Shown here one piece after another: positions 1 through 12,560 of a stretch of 64,000 bases of DNA. A program made the position numbers and the translations under genes. Source of the stretch: Tetragonia tetragonoides (Eukaryota > Streptophyta > Magnoliopsida > Caryophyllales > Aizoaceae); the NCBI GenBank assembly GCA_038025085.1, contig CM076153.1:17335001-17399000 (forward strand), given 5' to 3'. Within the stretch, counting starts at the first letter, position 1. Every line of letters begins with the position of its first letter. A model generated the notes under the pieces. The model saw only the letters and a list, made by a program, of their open reading frames with translations. It was not told the DNA's origin and made no database searches.

Positions 1-1492
1 AAGCTAATACTTTTTTATCTATTAAACTAACGAATACGAGAAGAACAATTTGAATCGTTAATGGAGGACGGAACAAAAACATGATGGGCTCAAATTAAGA
101 ATATGTGAGCGAGAGTACAGATGAACGTTTCAATAATGTGAAACCATTCAAGCTATGTAGTGTCATTCATAGATCATAATGTGCCTTAGTACAAGTCTGG
201 ACTTTGTTAGAACAGAAACATTCTGCATATCAGAATTAGAAACTGTAAAAGATCAGAGCCTAAAAGCTGATACTGAGCTGGCAGCAGGCAGTTTGGACTT
301 TGTTAGTTTGATGTAACAAACTCACAAGTCCTGACAGCTTAGCATGAGCTTTGAGTCTCTGACCTTTTAAGGAAACTCTTTTTTTAGATATAAAAAAAGT
401 ACCTAGTAATATCAATAAAAGAACTACATCTTGAGAGGACAAGGAGTTCTCAAAGGGAGCCTATTTACAACTCAGCCCAATGAAGCATAACCCGTGTAAC
501 AAGATAACTACGAAAACAACCAGTTGCCTTAGGCCACTAAGAGGCTAAGTAGAGCACCCTATTCCATAGCAAATCAACCAGCAATAAGATACAAGAAAAA
601 CCTAGCATTGCTTTCTAACAAATACACCAAAGCATTGCAAACAGAGCACACTCCCACAAGACCATTTCTCCCTTTGCTCCACCCAAGTCCCCCTCCCCTT
701 TGCTTGCAGGAACTCCGTAACAGTATACGGGAACTCCCAAGTCTCACCTACGATGCCAGCTAACATGCTGCAAAGAGTCTTCGCAACTCCACAGTCCACA
801 CCACAAGAAACTAAGAAAGGGTGAGACGAATACTCACTGCAAGCCTGACAGCATACAAAGATCAGGTAACAGGGCTGCATTCGACCTACATCGCTGACGG
901 AGGTCGTTAGACAATGCAGGTTCGGGATAGGGATGGCTCTAGGGATGGATTGGTGATTCTTCTGGGGTGTTTTCTTGCAGATCCCTCCTTAAACAATTGG
1001 CAATGCCAGTGCAGCAGCCAAGCTTCCCTATTGAGCGGTGGTAGAAGAAGGCGAAAGGACCTTTACATAAATTCTAACACCTATTCCCCATTTCAAGTTC
1101 TAATACGCTTAAAACTCTGGAATTTATTGATTATCAGTGGTGGCAGCCTGCCAAGACAATAAATATCTCTCCATAGAACCTCCTCACTGCCCCAACAAGC
1201 CCCCCCCACCCCCCTCAACCCCCCAAATGGAAAAAAAATGATCAACAACAGTTATTGCTCAATATAACCACATCGCATGAACTTATGAAACCCGAAATGA
1301 AAATAGTAGTCATCCCTAAATATCACCATGTATGGAATAAAGCAGCCTACAAAGAAGCATCACATGGGATTTTAGAAAGCAGGACGTTAGCCTTCAGTGC
1401 CTCAAGAAGCCTACACTTTTCTAGGGGGGCAAGAAATTAAGATGGATGGAGCATCTAAAATATATATGTATGGATTGAGCCAAGAGGAGCAC
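1..1492. other. No supported gene; 3' flank of the phosphate carrier gene
   Basis: I see no gene with recognisable domains here. A 92-codon minus-strand open frame (602-880) and a few short plus-strand frames exist, but none resembles a known family or has consistent splice context. The part next to 1493 is presumably the 3' UTR of the minus-strand carrier gene. A C-rich tract lies at 1200-1225. Confidence 0.5.
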
Positions 1493-3535
1493 TTACAGCC
1501 CACTGAAGACTTTTATGCAATCATAGAAGAACCACTGCAAGGTCACTACAGGTCCAACCAGTATTATCCTTATGGGGAGGCTTCTCGTGAACAAGTTGAC
1601 AAGTCCAATTTTCTTTACGGCCTGCAAACGAGAGAAGCAGATTACCTTATGGAAGCCAAAAGTAACAATAAGCTTATATTACATACAAGAATAGTTATGA
1701 GCAGGTGTTTACCAGTGTGAGGGTGTCAGCTTTTCTGTTGTACAGCGAAGTGACAATGTTATCAGCTGGATTTGATACAAGACTACCAACTGCTCCTGCT
1801 GTATATCCCGCTAAACATGTTACACCAAGCTGCTGAGCTTTTGAACAATCTTCTTTACTCCTCTCGAGAACATTGGAATACAGGAAGTCCACAGTATGCT
1901 CAAATGTGGAGAACATCACAACAGAGACTGTTCAGGGAAAACAGTACACGTACTTCTTTCAGATTAAGTGGATATAATAAAAGACCAAAATTAAATTAAT
2001 AAGTTGCAGAATGCATTAGAAACAACAGACAGAACACAGAGAAAGGGAGGAGTTACATCATGATACTTGCACTCATTCTGCTGATCAAAAACAGAATCAC
2101 TGATCTGAGGCAACATCCAAGACCCAAAGAAAATATATTTTGAAAATGAAAACCACCATCTAATGTGATTGTTGGATGTTCTGATTCTGTAGCTAGATAA
2201 ATCTTTACAGACCTATAACAATATAATACATGAAATGCATCTTGAACTTTCCCCATAAAATTATGTGATATGTCATGTCTACTCCAGCTGATTTTTAGGT
2301 ACCTAGGGGATTTCCCCATGGATGATTTCAAAACATAACAAACGCCTGATACATTCATTCTCAAGAAATACAGAATTACATGGAAGATTTCGACCCCACA
2401 GCGGAACAAGCCCTCTGTAAAAACTGCAAATCGAAAAGAAAGATAGTAGCAATTAAAATAGGTCCCCAGTACAATTAACATGACTACATGCAGGAGCTGT
2501 GGTTTTTCAGATTGTTACCCATAGAGGCCTTCTGATGCATAAAGCTTCGGAAATCCATCGAGCAATCCTTTACCAAAATGGGGCTGCGCTTGAACCCGGA
2601 TTTTGATGGCTTCAAAAGGACAGAGAGCAACATTGGCAATCACTTCGGCAGATGCACTACTAGCGAAGAAAACAAAACTCCTATCGCTGTCTTTAAAAAC
2701 ATTCGAGTATAGCTTCTTAAAGTATTCGTATAGACCAAATCTGCAACCACCCTGCATTCCATAGCCTATGAATTTGGTAGCCCAACCTCTCCACAGCACA
2801 GCAGGACCATGTTCTCTTAACAAAGTGGATAAGCAAGATGCGATACTGTAATATTTAACTGGATTCACCTAAGAACATAAATAACTTTGATAAGAATATA
2901 TGTCACTGATTCTAATCAAAATGAACATCATAGATAGATAGCCCTTTTTCGTTCTTAACTTGCATCTTTCACACTAAAATAAGGCTGCTTACAGCTTACA
3001 GTCAAGCTAGTCACTGACTAAAATTGAGCATTATACTATCAGTTCATCCCTTGGTCAAGATACTAAAGTTCATTGATTTCCGGAAACACAATTTCTACCC
3101 AATAGGCCATTGCACTACCATAATGTTTAAGAAAGTTTAATTTCAAAAGACAAGTTTATATGCAATGAGTTATTAATCCATCTTAATACTAAAACCTGCA
3201 AACTATAGTAATGCCAAGAATGAACCCCATTTCCAAATGTAAAGCACAAATCAAAATAAACCAATAATTCTGAAGGAGATGTCAAGGTCCCAGAAATCAA
3301 TTGACCAACAATTAATTGTGCAATTCAACCAATTATTTTGTACCCATTTTTAGTTAAATCATCCTAACTATCACTAACTCAATAATACTAACAGAGAGAG
3401 AAATACCTGCATATTGATTTTGAGAACGTCAAGAGGAGTGACAACAACATGGGTGGTTCCAGCACTCAGAATTCCACCAACTGTGCATAACCCCAAGTAC
3501 CCTCCTTTCCATTCTTCAACTCCTCTTTCCTTCAT
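1493..3535 (-). CDS. MPT1: Mitochondrial phosphate carrier protein (PHT3/MPT family), five exons
   Basis: This inner-membrane solute carrier imports inorganic phosphate into the mitochondrial matrix (role known from the family). On the minus strand the exons are 3407-3535, 2519-2868, 2380-2423, 1713-1927 and 1493-1621. All four introns are GT-AG. The exon sum is 867 nt, giving 288 residues plus a stop, which fits the family's roughly 300 residues. Exon 1 starts MKERGVEEWKGGYLGLC. Three carrier repeats are visible with their signatures: TPLDVLK (near residue 33), CPFEAIK (second repeat) and a degenerate NPADNIV (third repeat). The stretch DCSKAQQLGVTCLAGYTAGA is strongly conserved in the plant MPT1/PHT3;3 branch. 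Exon 3 has only 44 nt and is easily missed. The ATG follows a GA-rich leader. No lesion is seen, so I take the gene as functional. Assignment to the PHT3;3 branch rather than PHT3;1 or PHT3;2 rests on remembered similarity. Confidence 0.93.
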
Positions 3536-3560
3536 TCTCTCTCTCTCTCTATCTCTTTCC
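3536..3560. repeat. CT/GA microsatellite in the carrier 5' UTR
   Basis: A TC-dinucleotide run with one interruption lies immediately 5' of the carrier start codon. It reads as GA-rich on the coding strand. GA-rich leaders of this kind are common in plant 5' UTRs. Confidence 0.7.
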
Positions 3561-3909
3561 TTACATGGAGCCTTTCACTGTCTAATGGCAGATTCAGTCT
3601 TCAATATTTCTTGGGTTTAAGCTGTATCAAATGTTTGCACTGCCCAGAAAATTTTCCAACCTAAAGCATCAATTTTGACTTTTGATTTGTGATTTGGGCT
3701 CAACCCAGAAATCGTACATAGCCCTTTTGTTTGTTCGTAACAGCTCGGTTTCCCGCTAAGTTATGGGCTTAATCCAAGTTTCTCCACATGGGTCCATGAC
3801 TAAGGCTCAAATATTTTCTTCTGTGCTCCATTAAGAAAACTAAAAGCCCGGTTCACATTTATTTTGGCTAGAATGCTAGATAGTATGATTGATATGCGCA
3901 TGAGGGTCT

Positions 3910-4201
3910 TTTTTTTTTCTTTTTTTTTTTGCTAGTCTAAAAGGGGTGCAAGTGAATGGCGATCGAGACACCTCCTGCTATATCATGTTTGGACTCTCGT
4001 ATTCAACAACGAATATATCAGACTAACTGAACAACCAGCGCAAGCACTGGCCCCGTCAATATAGCACCAACAAGAGGCTAGTATAGTTTCTAGAAGCCAG
4101 CAGACACAAGACATGAGGGAATGGGAATTCAAACCCATGACATTGCCTTACCAAACCCCTTGGTAGTAAACTTGGAACCACTAGACCACCACCCTTATTG
4201 G
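3910..4201 (-). mobile_element. tRNA-derived SINE with target-site duplication
   Basis: Read on the minus strand, the element starts with a tRNA-like head: an A-box-like GGTGGTCTAGTGGTT, then a B-box-like GGGTTTGAATTCC about 50 nt later. It ends in an A-rich tail, seen as poly-T at 3909-3930. It is bounded by 15-bp near-identical direct repeats, TGCGCATGAGGGTCT (3895-3909) and TGCGCATGAGAGTCT (4202-4216). Head, tail and TSD together make a SINE the best reading. It is not a tRNA gene, because no cloverleaf 3' half follows the B box. Confidence 0.85.
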
Positions 4202-4216
4202 TGCGCATGAGAGTCT

Positions 4217-5423
4217 CAATTGAATGTTAAAATGCATTTTTTTAACTCTTATGAGGAGATATCGTTTATATTTGGCCAAAGTGAGCGCAATTAACGAGCT
4301 CTTAAACAAAGTAATTTGTTTACCTCAAGTAAGAGAAAAAGGCTACATGTATACTAAGTGTATGATGAAGAGATATACACAAATCATTCTAGCCTTATAC
4401 TTGACAACTTATTTGAATATTGAGTGAATCTTATTAAATAGGAGGAACCTATCACTAGTATAATGAGTGTGTTGTTTGCAGTTCGCGGATTTTGTTGGTT
4501 TCGCAACTTTTAGGTTATGCCTTCCCCCTCACCTAATTTTTTTTTTGGTTGGGTAGGGAGATGGGGAATGAGTAACTATATAGCAACAATTGGATTATTA
4601 TTATTATTTATTTGGACCATTTAGTCTCCCACCTCAACCCCTAAGAAAAAGAAAAACTACACAACACTTACAATATCTTTGAAACAACACTTTACACCTC
4701 AACTCTGAAGGATATTATTATCCCTAGTTTTGTGAGTCTTAAAATTTGAGAGTCTTAAAAATCTTAAGAGTCTTGTGCTATTGTGGTGGGCAAAAAAAAA
4801 AGGAGTCTTAAGATGGGTCTTAATATGTGAAGACTCTCTTTGAGACTCAACAATGGATCCCTACTACTCAATAACTCAAATAAAACTATTGGTGAGCCTT
4901 GCAGACAAAAAAAAAAAAAAAGGGTGACATGGTGACAAATTTGAAGAGACTTATGTAAGTCTTAAGAATCAAAAAAATGGTAAAAAGATGATGTGGCAAG
5001 TTTTAAGAGTTTAAAAGTATTTAGCAATGTGGATGCCCTAAGAAAAAGTAAAGTACACTTATTTACAACATAGTGTATTAGAAATGGCATCTCTCCTAAT
5101 ACCTAGAATACCAGTAGTACTCCACTATATATATTAGATATCCCCTTTACATCACCTCAAAAAAAAAAAAAAAAAAAAAACCACAGATGTCTTGTGCATA
5201 TAACAACAACTAAGGTCTGAGCAAGGGGTCTCGTTGAACTAATTACTACATGCTAAAGAAATTCAAGACACTCATTATGGCATTGAACATCACCTATGTC
5301 ATTGCCACTCATAACAAGTAGACAAGAATTATAATGGGTGGTGCCCAATATTACCACAACTTGTTTCTCCACAATAATAATGATATTGATCCCAAGTTCA
5401 ATTCCTGACTGTTGTGTCGCTAA
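4217..5423. other. AT-rich intergenic spacer with AGAGTCTTAA words
   Basis: No gene is seen. Between 4725 and 5040 the word AGTCTTAA (and its variant GAGTCTT) recurs many times, and the segment ends in AATGTGGATGCCCTA, a motif typical of small plant MITE termini. I could not find a convincing partner terminus. Homopolymer A runs occur at 4791-4800, 4906-4921 and 5160-5180. Confidence 0.4.
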
Positions 5424-7093
5424 TTATCTATACCCGAACGATTGATCACCCGTTTGATCTCGAGGAATCGGAGCTATGAAAGCATGGTGATTTGGGTGCC
5501 TTGCAGGAGACTCAACGATAGCAGAGTTAAGAATCCGAATGTCGTGGATGCTGTATCGACGTTTCTCAAGAGGAGTGCCACATTTGAGGCGCCTGAAGTA
5601 CTTCTGGGCATGGCTAGCAACTTGTGATGGTGTCTTACTTGGCACAAAATACCTTGAAATGCTCCTCCAATCTCCTTTCCCATACTTGTCTAGTCCTATC
5701 AGGAACGACCTGTGTTTATACATTGATAATTGCATAAATTGATCAATATAGTGTAGGATAGATACATATGAGCATATATGTAAGAGATCATTTACAAGAT
5801 AAATTGGCACGCAATGAGTGAAAGAAACCATAGTGTTACCAAATTAATATGGAATTGGAATAATATTAGGTTGTGTTCTTTTCCATTGAATCGAATTGAA
5901 CTGAATTGAACTGAACATCAGTAAACTTTTTTGATGGGAGAACACCAGTGAACTAAATAGACCAAATAGTAATATGTGAGAGAAAAAATATGTTACTAAA
6001 CTAATTATCACTAAACTGAACTAAACTCCATTAAATTAAATTAAATTGATTCTAAAATTAGTGGAAAAGAGAACACGCCCTTAATCTCGATACTTTAAGC
6101 GCACTTTCTTAAACGTCACGTAAAAATTTATTACCAAATAAAAATATGGAATTGGAATAGTAGCACGTGTCCTTTTTCACCGAAATAAACTGAATTGAGT
6201 TGAACTGAACTAAACAATATTAAGCTAAATAATAGTAATATGTGAAAGAAAAGAAACTATCATAACTGAACTGAATTAAATCGATTCTAAAATAAGTAAA
6301 AAAGAAAAGAATACACCCTTATTAATTAAATATTAAGCTAATAGGATTAAATGGGTTAAGTAGCATCACCCTAGAAGATCCTTTATTAAATATTTTTATC
6401 ATTATATGCTCTTGAATATGTGTTTGACTTTTAGTGAAGGTAGTTTTTAACGAACAAATTTAGTGTCCAGTCTTTTAGCTATCATGGTAATTAGACGCTA
6501 ATCAAACGCTAATCCATGATTGATTAGCGATCGATTAGGGTCTTTTAGTGGCGACCGATTATGACGGTCGCTATATACCTTAAATCTTTTAGTGAAATAG
6601 GAAAAATTAAACAATAGCTTGTTTTATTAAAAAGTGACATCGTCTCACCTAAATTTACGGAAAGACCATCTTATAAAAATTTTGTACTAATCAAAAAATT
6701 AAATATCGATACAAAAATTAAATTAGCTTTTAGGTTAGTAGCTTACTTGTGCTCTTCCTCTGTCCATGGCGCACCCTTAATACAACGTTTGTGCTGATCA
6801 GCTCCATTCATTATTCCTCTACCATAGTTTGGCAAAGGAACTTGACCCTTCTCGATCATTACAACATCCTGTAGGAGTTGTTCATACTGTTTTCTGATTT
6901 CATCAACAGTTTTCCATGGCAACTTAGCCATAATTTTCTCAAATAAAAAAGGACAACTATGATCTAATTCAGCTAAAGCATTTTCAAATAGCTTGTTTTC
7001 ATAACATGTCCACTCTTTACTAGTGGTACTAAATTCACCATTTTGGACTGCCCCTAAAAACATATTAGAATTTTCAAATGGTATGAAATTCAT
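5424..7093 (-). CDS. DIVARICATA-type two-SANT MYB transcription factor, two exons
   Basis: This is a nuclear DNA-binding protein of the I-box/SHAQKYF MYB class. Exon 1 is 6747-7093 and exon 2 is 5424-5709. The intron is GT-AG and splits a lysine codon, and the total is 633 nt (210 residues plus stop). The first SANT domain spans about residues 26-80 ([18 protein letters not shown]), followed by the conserved linker VPLPNYG. The second MYB domain spans about 108-158 and contains [23 protein letters not shown] and SHAQKYF (148-154). The start is the ATG giving [10 protein letters not shown]. An upstream in-frame ATG exists but adds an implausible AT-rich leader. The protein is short in its C-terminal part compared with DIVARICATA itself. 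Family members regulate floral asymmetry, and others are circadian or stress factors; the target of this one is unknown. The 1-kb intron carries MITEs. Confidence 0.9.
5869..6080. mobile_element. PIF/Harbinger-like MITE in the MYB intron
   Basis: The terminal inverted repeats are GGTTGTGTTCTTTTCC at the left and, read inward from the right, GGGCGTGTTCTCTTTTCC. Both sides are flanked by TTA (5866-5868 and 6081-6083), the usual PIF/Harbinger target. The interior is made of GAATTGAACTGAA-type words and encodes nothing. Confidence 0.75.
6163..6321. mobile_element. Second, diverged MITE copy in the MYB intron
   Basis: This segment resembles the 5869-6080 element: a CACGTGTCCTTTTTCACC-like left end, the same interior words, and a right end AAAGAATACACCCTTA. 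The 30 bp before it (TACCAAAT…ATGGAATTGGAATA) also match the sequence before the first copy. That suggests duplication of the element with its flank rather than independent insertion. Confidence 0.55.
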
Positions 7094-8325
7094 TTTATTT
7101 GTTTTGCATGTAATATTATTGAAGATGCATGTAAATTTTTGTTGGTTCTTATAGTGATCATGCATATCTAAAATAGTAGATATTGCATAATAAATATGCT
7201 TTGTCATTTTGCAATTTGATGTGCTATCGTAAGACAAAGGAGAATTCTTCAGGATTAGTTTTCTTTTTTTTTTTTCTTTTTTTTGATGGATTCTTCAGAA
7301 TTAATTAATTTGATATCTGGTTGGGTTGCCTTTGCCTTGCCTTGCCTTGATAATGAGGTCGTGAGTCTAGAGAGAGACATTACATGGTAGATACTGAATT
7401 GAATGAGGTCGTCCTTGACCAAACAATGTCAAGATTTTTCAACGAGATCAGATGGTTAGACAATCATCGTAATCTGTAAGGGAAAAGTCTCACAAGTTTT
7501 TTTAAGTTAAGGAATAACTTATTGATTAAAAGCCATGTGGGTATAAATAAACCATATCTAATCAAACAAATATATGTGTTCTAAAATCCCGGCCCTCCCT
7601 ATTCTCTCAATTCTTGAAACTCTATACAGTATGAAATCGGAGCTATCGTGGATTATCTACCAGCGATAAGCCCCTCTTTGTACTAGATTATTCCGTTTTC
7701 TGTTGTTATTTGGCTTTTTAATTGAGTAGGTCAATAAATTTTGCTCCATTTTGAGGTTTTAATAGCTCTTTTTGATGAGATTTCGATCAAACCAATTGTG
7801 AGGTTAATTTGACTCCTTTTGTGAGGTTCATTTTGACTCCATTTGCGAGATTCACTTTGACTCCTTTTTGTGAGGATTATCTCTTTATCTTTGGAGGGTT
7901 GGTAGTTTTTGTTTTATAGTGTACAGTGGGGTGTTCTCTGCTCGGAGGATTTTCTTTTTGGCTACAGGGCATCTTAGTCTCTATTTAATTAGTTCGAAAT
8001 TGAAGGTAGAACCTGAAGTTGATAGTTTGCGGCTTCAGTTTGTTCGTACGGTGATACTGCAGATCTTATTCTTCAAGAGGCAGTCTAAATGTCAGAATTG
8101 TGAATTCATCGAGGCTATGGCAGGGTATTCCGCAAAGAGATTGTGATATGGAAGAAAAGGAAGCCGTTCACAATTGTCAAATCTCAAGTGCTTGATAGTC
8201 TTTCAGTTAGAATGTTTTTTGAAGTTTTAAATCCGTTTATTGTTGAATTTGATATCGTTTGTAGATGTCGTTTGGCCTACTATATTAATGCAATTTCTAT
8301 TTTTTTCCCTCAAAAAAACAAAAAT

Positions 8326-8382
<57 letters not shown>

Positions 8383-9054
8383 CCATCGAAGTATTTCCAT
8401 CGAAGTATTGGGCAACAAGGCGGCTCTAGAGAGAGGTGATATGCCTTCTTTCTAGAAAGCCTTCCCTTACCAAAAAAAAATTAGAGAAAACCTCTCATTA
8501 GAAAAAACCCTAGAATAAGTTCTATTCAGACGTTTTCTTAAGCTTCCTTCCTTCTCCAAGTCCAATGCTTCAACTTTCTTTCATCTCTTTCCTTTGGATT
8601 TAGCCATGATTCAGATCTGTTATGATATAGAGTAATCTATAACATGTCTTCCCTCTACCCTAGAAACCGCGAAATTTGGAGGTTTTACTTACCATAGAAT
8701 TTTTCTTTAGCAATTTGTGCTTCTTGCTTTGTTTCGTCCTGCTGGTTAGCCCGAAATTTGAATGGGTTTTGGGTGTTTGTTATTCCTTCACTGAAAAGCT
8801 CTGATTTGGGGCTAGTATGTATGTGATCTTTCTAAGTCTAGATTTGCAAGTGCAAAGAGGATATGAAGAAGTTGGTCCTCTTTGTGGTTTAAATTGCTTT
8901 TCTTTGCTTCAATTTCGAGTATGTTCGGGATTTTGAAGATTGTTAGCGTGACGTCACCAAGAGCTAATGGACGAGAAGATGGAGAAGATGGAAAGTGATT
9001 CATTAGTTGTCTCATTTGCTGGATAATGACAGGAGGTCTCGTATACAACAAGAG
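7094..9054. other. Non-coding stretch with possible LINE 3' remnant
   Basis: No gene is supported. Imperfect repeats of a TGTGAGGTTCATTTTGACTC-like word occur at 7790-7875. The stretch 8255-8325 (TAGATGTCGTTTGGCCTACT, then TATTAATGCAATTTC and an A-rich run) looks like the 3' end of a plant LINE, but no coding domain survives upstream. A further A run lies at 8472-8480. Confidence 0.35.
8329..8380. repeat. (AT)26 microsatellite
   Basis: This is an uninterrupted AT dinucleotide run of 52 bp. A short direct duplication of TTCCATCGAAGTAT follows it. Open frames crossing it encode only alternating Tyr-Ile and are artefacts. Confidence 0.95.
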
Positions 9055-11904
9055 TTCACAGGGGCAGAAGTGCGTAAGGCGATATTTGATATGTCACCAT
9101 ACAAAGCCCCAGGCCCAGGGATATCAAGCTCTTTTTTTTATCAATAAAATTGGAGTAAACTTGGTCCCAAGATAATTGAGTTTGCTCTTGACATGCTCAA
9201 TGGCAGAACCTTTCCCGAGGAAGTTAATGAAAAGCTGCTTGTTTCAATTCCAAAAGTTGAAAACCCACCGCAAGTCATTCAATTTAGGTCAATTGGTTTA
9301 TGTAATGTCTCCTACAAGATGGTGACAAAGATCATTTTTAATCGTCTAAAGATTGTTCTGCCCCACCTCATTAGTCCCAATCAATGTAGCTTTGTTCTGG
9401 GGAGACAAATCACGAATAATGTGGTAATTGTCCAGGAGATGGTTCATTCTTTCCGTCACAAGCAGGGAGCTAAAGGCAACATGATTGTCAAGATAGACCT
9501 TGAAAAAGCCTACGACAGGCTTGATTGGGGCTTTATCCATGAAACGTTGCTCGAGGGATTGTAGATGTGATCATAACCTGTGTTTCGACAAGCTCAATCA
9601 AATTGTTGTGGAATGGTTCCGAAAAAGAATGTTTCAGTCCTTCTCATGGGATTAGACAAGGAGATCCGCTCTCCCCGTATATCTTTGTCCTATGTATGGA
9701 AAGGTCAGCACACTCAATTGTTGAAGCGGCTGAGAATGGATCATGGAAACCTGTTCGTGCTATTAGACATGGACCACCTATTACCCATCTGTTTTTTGCC
9801 GATGATCTAATGCTCTTTGAGAAAGCTTCTATGGAGCAAATGTTCATTATAAAGTCTTGCGTCGATAAATGTTGTGCCAGTTCTGGCCAGAAGGTAAGCT
9901 TTGCAAAGTCCAGTGTCTTTTTCAGTGCAAATGTCTCAAATCAACTCGCAACAGATATTTCTCAAGTGGGAAACATACCTGTATGTAATGATCTTGGGAA
10001 ATATTTGGGAATGCCTACCATAAATGGTTGAGTTACTCGTGATACTTTCAGTCATATCTTGGACAAAGTATACAAGAGACTCTCGGGATGGAAGGCCAAA
10101 ACTTTGTCCTTGGCAGGTCGTGTTACATTGACGCAATCAACTCTCAATGCACTCCCGTCATATGCTATGCAGTCAGCTTATCTTCCCCGTAGCATATGTG
10201 ATGAGGTAGATAAGTGTTGCTGTGGTTTTATTTGGGGTGATTCTTCTGAAAGACGCAAGATTCACAACGTCTCATGGCAAGACATCATGTGCCCACGAGA
10301 TGCAGGGGGTTTGGGTATTAAATCCATGATACAAGTAAACATAGCCTCTATGTCTAAGCTTGGCTAGAGACTCCTAAATGAACCTGAAAGTCTTTGGTCT
10401 AGGGTGGTTCGTTCTAAATATTGCAAAGGGCGTTGTGATCTCGAGATGTTCCAACCAAAGGCAGATGCTTCTAATGCTTGGCGTGGGATCACCAAGAGCA
10501 AAGACATTTTGCTGTGAGGAACACGAATGAATATTGGTAATGGTATGAACACGCTTTTTTGGTCTCATAGATGGGTTGATTATGATCCCTTGATTAACTC
10601 TGCATCAAGACCAATTTCGGAGGAAGAAGCAAAAATGTCAGAGTATGATTATTAAGACTTTTCACAAGGCTGGCTGTGGGACAAATTTTCTGACGCCCTG
10701 CCTCAACATATTTTAGAAAAAATTGCTTCAATGGAGGTGATTAATAATCTCACTACACATGACAACTTTACTTGGGGTCCCTCGAGCTCTGGCAACTTTA
10801 CTTACTTGTAAAACAGCCTATTCTATCATACGTAAGGATGATGGGGATGCTGTTGATGCAAAATGGAAATTGGCTTGGAAGCTACAAACATCCCAGAGGA
10901 TTAGAGTGTTTATCTAGCTACTATTACATGATCGTCTTATGACGAATTTGAATAGATACAGGAGAGGAATTGTTGCTGACCCCTTTTGTATTTGCTGTGA
11001 AGGTAGCGTGGAAGATACTGAACACCTCTTCCGTGATTGTCCTCATGTTTCCACTATTTAGGGATCCTTTGGGCCAGCAGTAAATAAAGAGCTTTTTGAA
11101 GAACAGAACTTAAAAGATTGGTTGCTTGACAACCTCACAGCAAAAAATCATCCCTTTGTTAGCAACTGGCCAGAGACTTTTGCTTCCTGCTTATGGTGGA
11201 TTTGGAAATGGAGGAACAATCGTTGCTTTGGGCAACTAGATCGTATTCCAAGCGACAAGTTCGATTTTCTCTCTCGTTTTATTCAGTTACCTCTGCAGCA
11301 ATGGAAGTTGATAAGAACCTGCAAAGTGCTCATAAGAAACAGAGGATTGAAGCTCAGATTAAATGGCCTGAGCTTGGTTGGCTGAAAATTAATACAGATG
11401 GGGCGGCTAAGTCTAACCCAGGGCCTGCAGCGGGAGGAGGTCTTGCGCAGCTTTATACAGGTATGTTTGTCTTCGGTTTTGCAATGAATCTGGGCGTGTG
11501 CTCTTCTGTCAGAGCAGAGTTGATGGCCATCATTAAGGGCCTCACTATAGCTTGGGACAAAGGATTCAGGAAAGTTTGCATCGAGACGGATTCAGAAGTA
11601 GCTATTTTGCTACTGAGTAACCAGTAAACGCAAATAATCCAAATCGAGGAATCCTGGAAGCAGGACACGAGCTTCTGCAACGTCAGTGGGAGGCTCGTAT
11701 AGTGCACACTTATGGGGAAGGAAATCACGCTGCGGATTGGTTTGCAAACTATGGCATTCAACTCCCATTAGGACTCCATGTCTTTGATATTCCACCCTTT
11801 GGGGTCATAAACATCCTTAAGGATGATGTGTTAGAAATTTATTTTTCTAGAATGATTATTATGTAATGAGCTTTATTAGCCCTCTTTCGCACCCAAAAAA
11901 AAAA
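9055..11904 (+). mobile_element. Degenerate LINE with reverse transcriptase, zf-RVT and RNase H remnants
   Basis: A 5'-truncated, stop-riddled LINE ORF2. Visible in order are the RT entry motif KAPGPG (about 9100), ENPPQVIQFRSIGLCNVSYK (9260), the catalytic-core segment KIDLEKAYDRLDW (9495), QGDPLSPYIF (9660), FADDLMLF (9795) and the thumb region LSGWKAKTLSLAGR (10080). Then comes a zf-RVT-like domain with FCICCEGSVEDTEHLFRDC (about 10985). Last is an RNase H domain with INTDGAAKSNPGP (11390), the RAELMA glutamate and IETDSE. The element ends in a 10-base A tail (11895-11904). The endonuclease half is absent. Multiple in-frame stops and frameshifts mean it cannot move. Presence of RNase H separates it from the minus-strand LINE further right. 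Confidence 0.9.
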
Positions 11905-12340
11905 GTTGTCCCATTTTAGGCTTCTTTTTTCTTGTTTATTTATTGGTGTACTTTTTTATTCAGTTCTTCACTATCATGTTAGTGAATAACATCATTGGAT
12001 CATCTTTTTAATAATAGTGATATCCCGATTATCTTGCCTTTTCAAATAAAAAAATAAAAAACGAGGAACCAATCCATACCATAAACTCTGGAAAACCATA
12101 GATTTCAAAGCTCTCAGAAAGAGAGACAAATTAAATATGCCCAATAAATTTGACAAGAACCTCACAAATAGAGAGATATAGAACTATTAAATAAAAACTA
12201 AACATATAATAGCAAGAAAACATACAATTAGGGCTTTCCCCTAGCAAAAAATTTCGGTGGCAGCCTCTGCTCAATAATATGGTTTGGAAGGAAGAAGAGA
12301 GGAAGAAAGGTTAACGTGCAAGTTTTATAGGTATTAGTAG
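11905..12340. other. Spacer, nothing recognised
   Basis: AT-rich sequence without coding or repeat structure that I can support. Confidence 0.4.
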
Positions 12341-12344
12341 CGGT

Positions 12345-12560
12345 GAGAAAAAATTTTGGGTACACAATATCGGAATCAGAATGGTAATTCTGAGACCGGA
12401 ATCGGTCAACCAAATCCAATCGATTCTTAAATACAGAAACTGGAAAGAACCAACTCCAATTTTGGTTCTTGACTTGTAGGAACCAAAATTCCAATTTCAG
12501 GTATCCTATATTTTGGTCTGTGTCCCGGCCCTGCTTCTCTCCCATGTCCATGCTTTCTCC
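12345..12560. mobile_element. Short element built from CGGAATC/GATTCC words
   Basis: The left edge GCGGTGAGAAAAAATTTTGG and an interior of alternating sense and antisense CGGAATC, GGTTCTT and CCAATTTTGG words match a widespread plant class of small non-autonomous elements beginning GGGGTGAGCA. Both borders are approximate and no TSD was identified. Confidence 0.45.

Noticed and set aside
602..880. 92-codon minus-strand frame near the left end
   Set aside because: No family resemblance, no splice context and no partner exons; likely chance in the 3' flank of the carrier gene.
4140..4201. tRNA gene on the minus strand
   Set aside because: A and B boxes are present but there is no cloverleaf or acceptor stem; the sequence continues into an A-tailed SINE.
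5424..7093. MYB gene disrupted by MITE insertion
   Set aside because: The elements lie wholly within the intron; splice sites and frame are intact.
8143..8455. Overlapping frames encoding runs of Ile-Tyr on both strands
   Set aside because: They are translations of the (AT)26 microsatellite.
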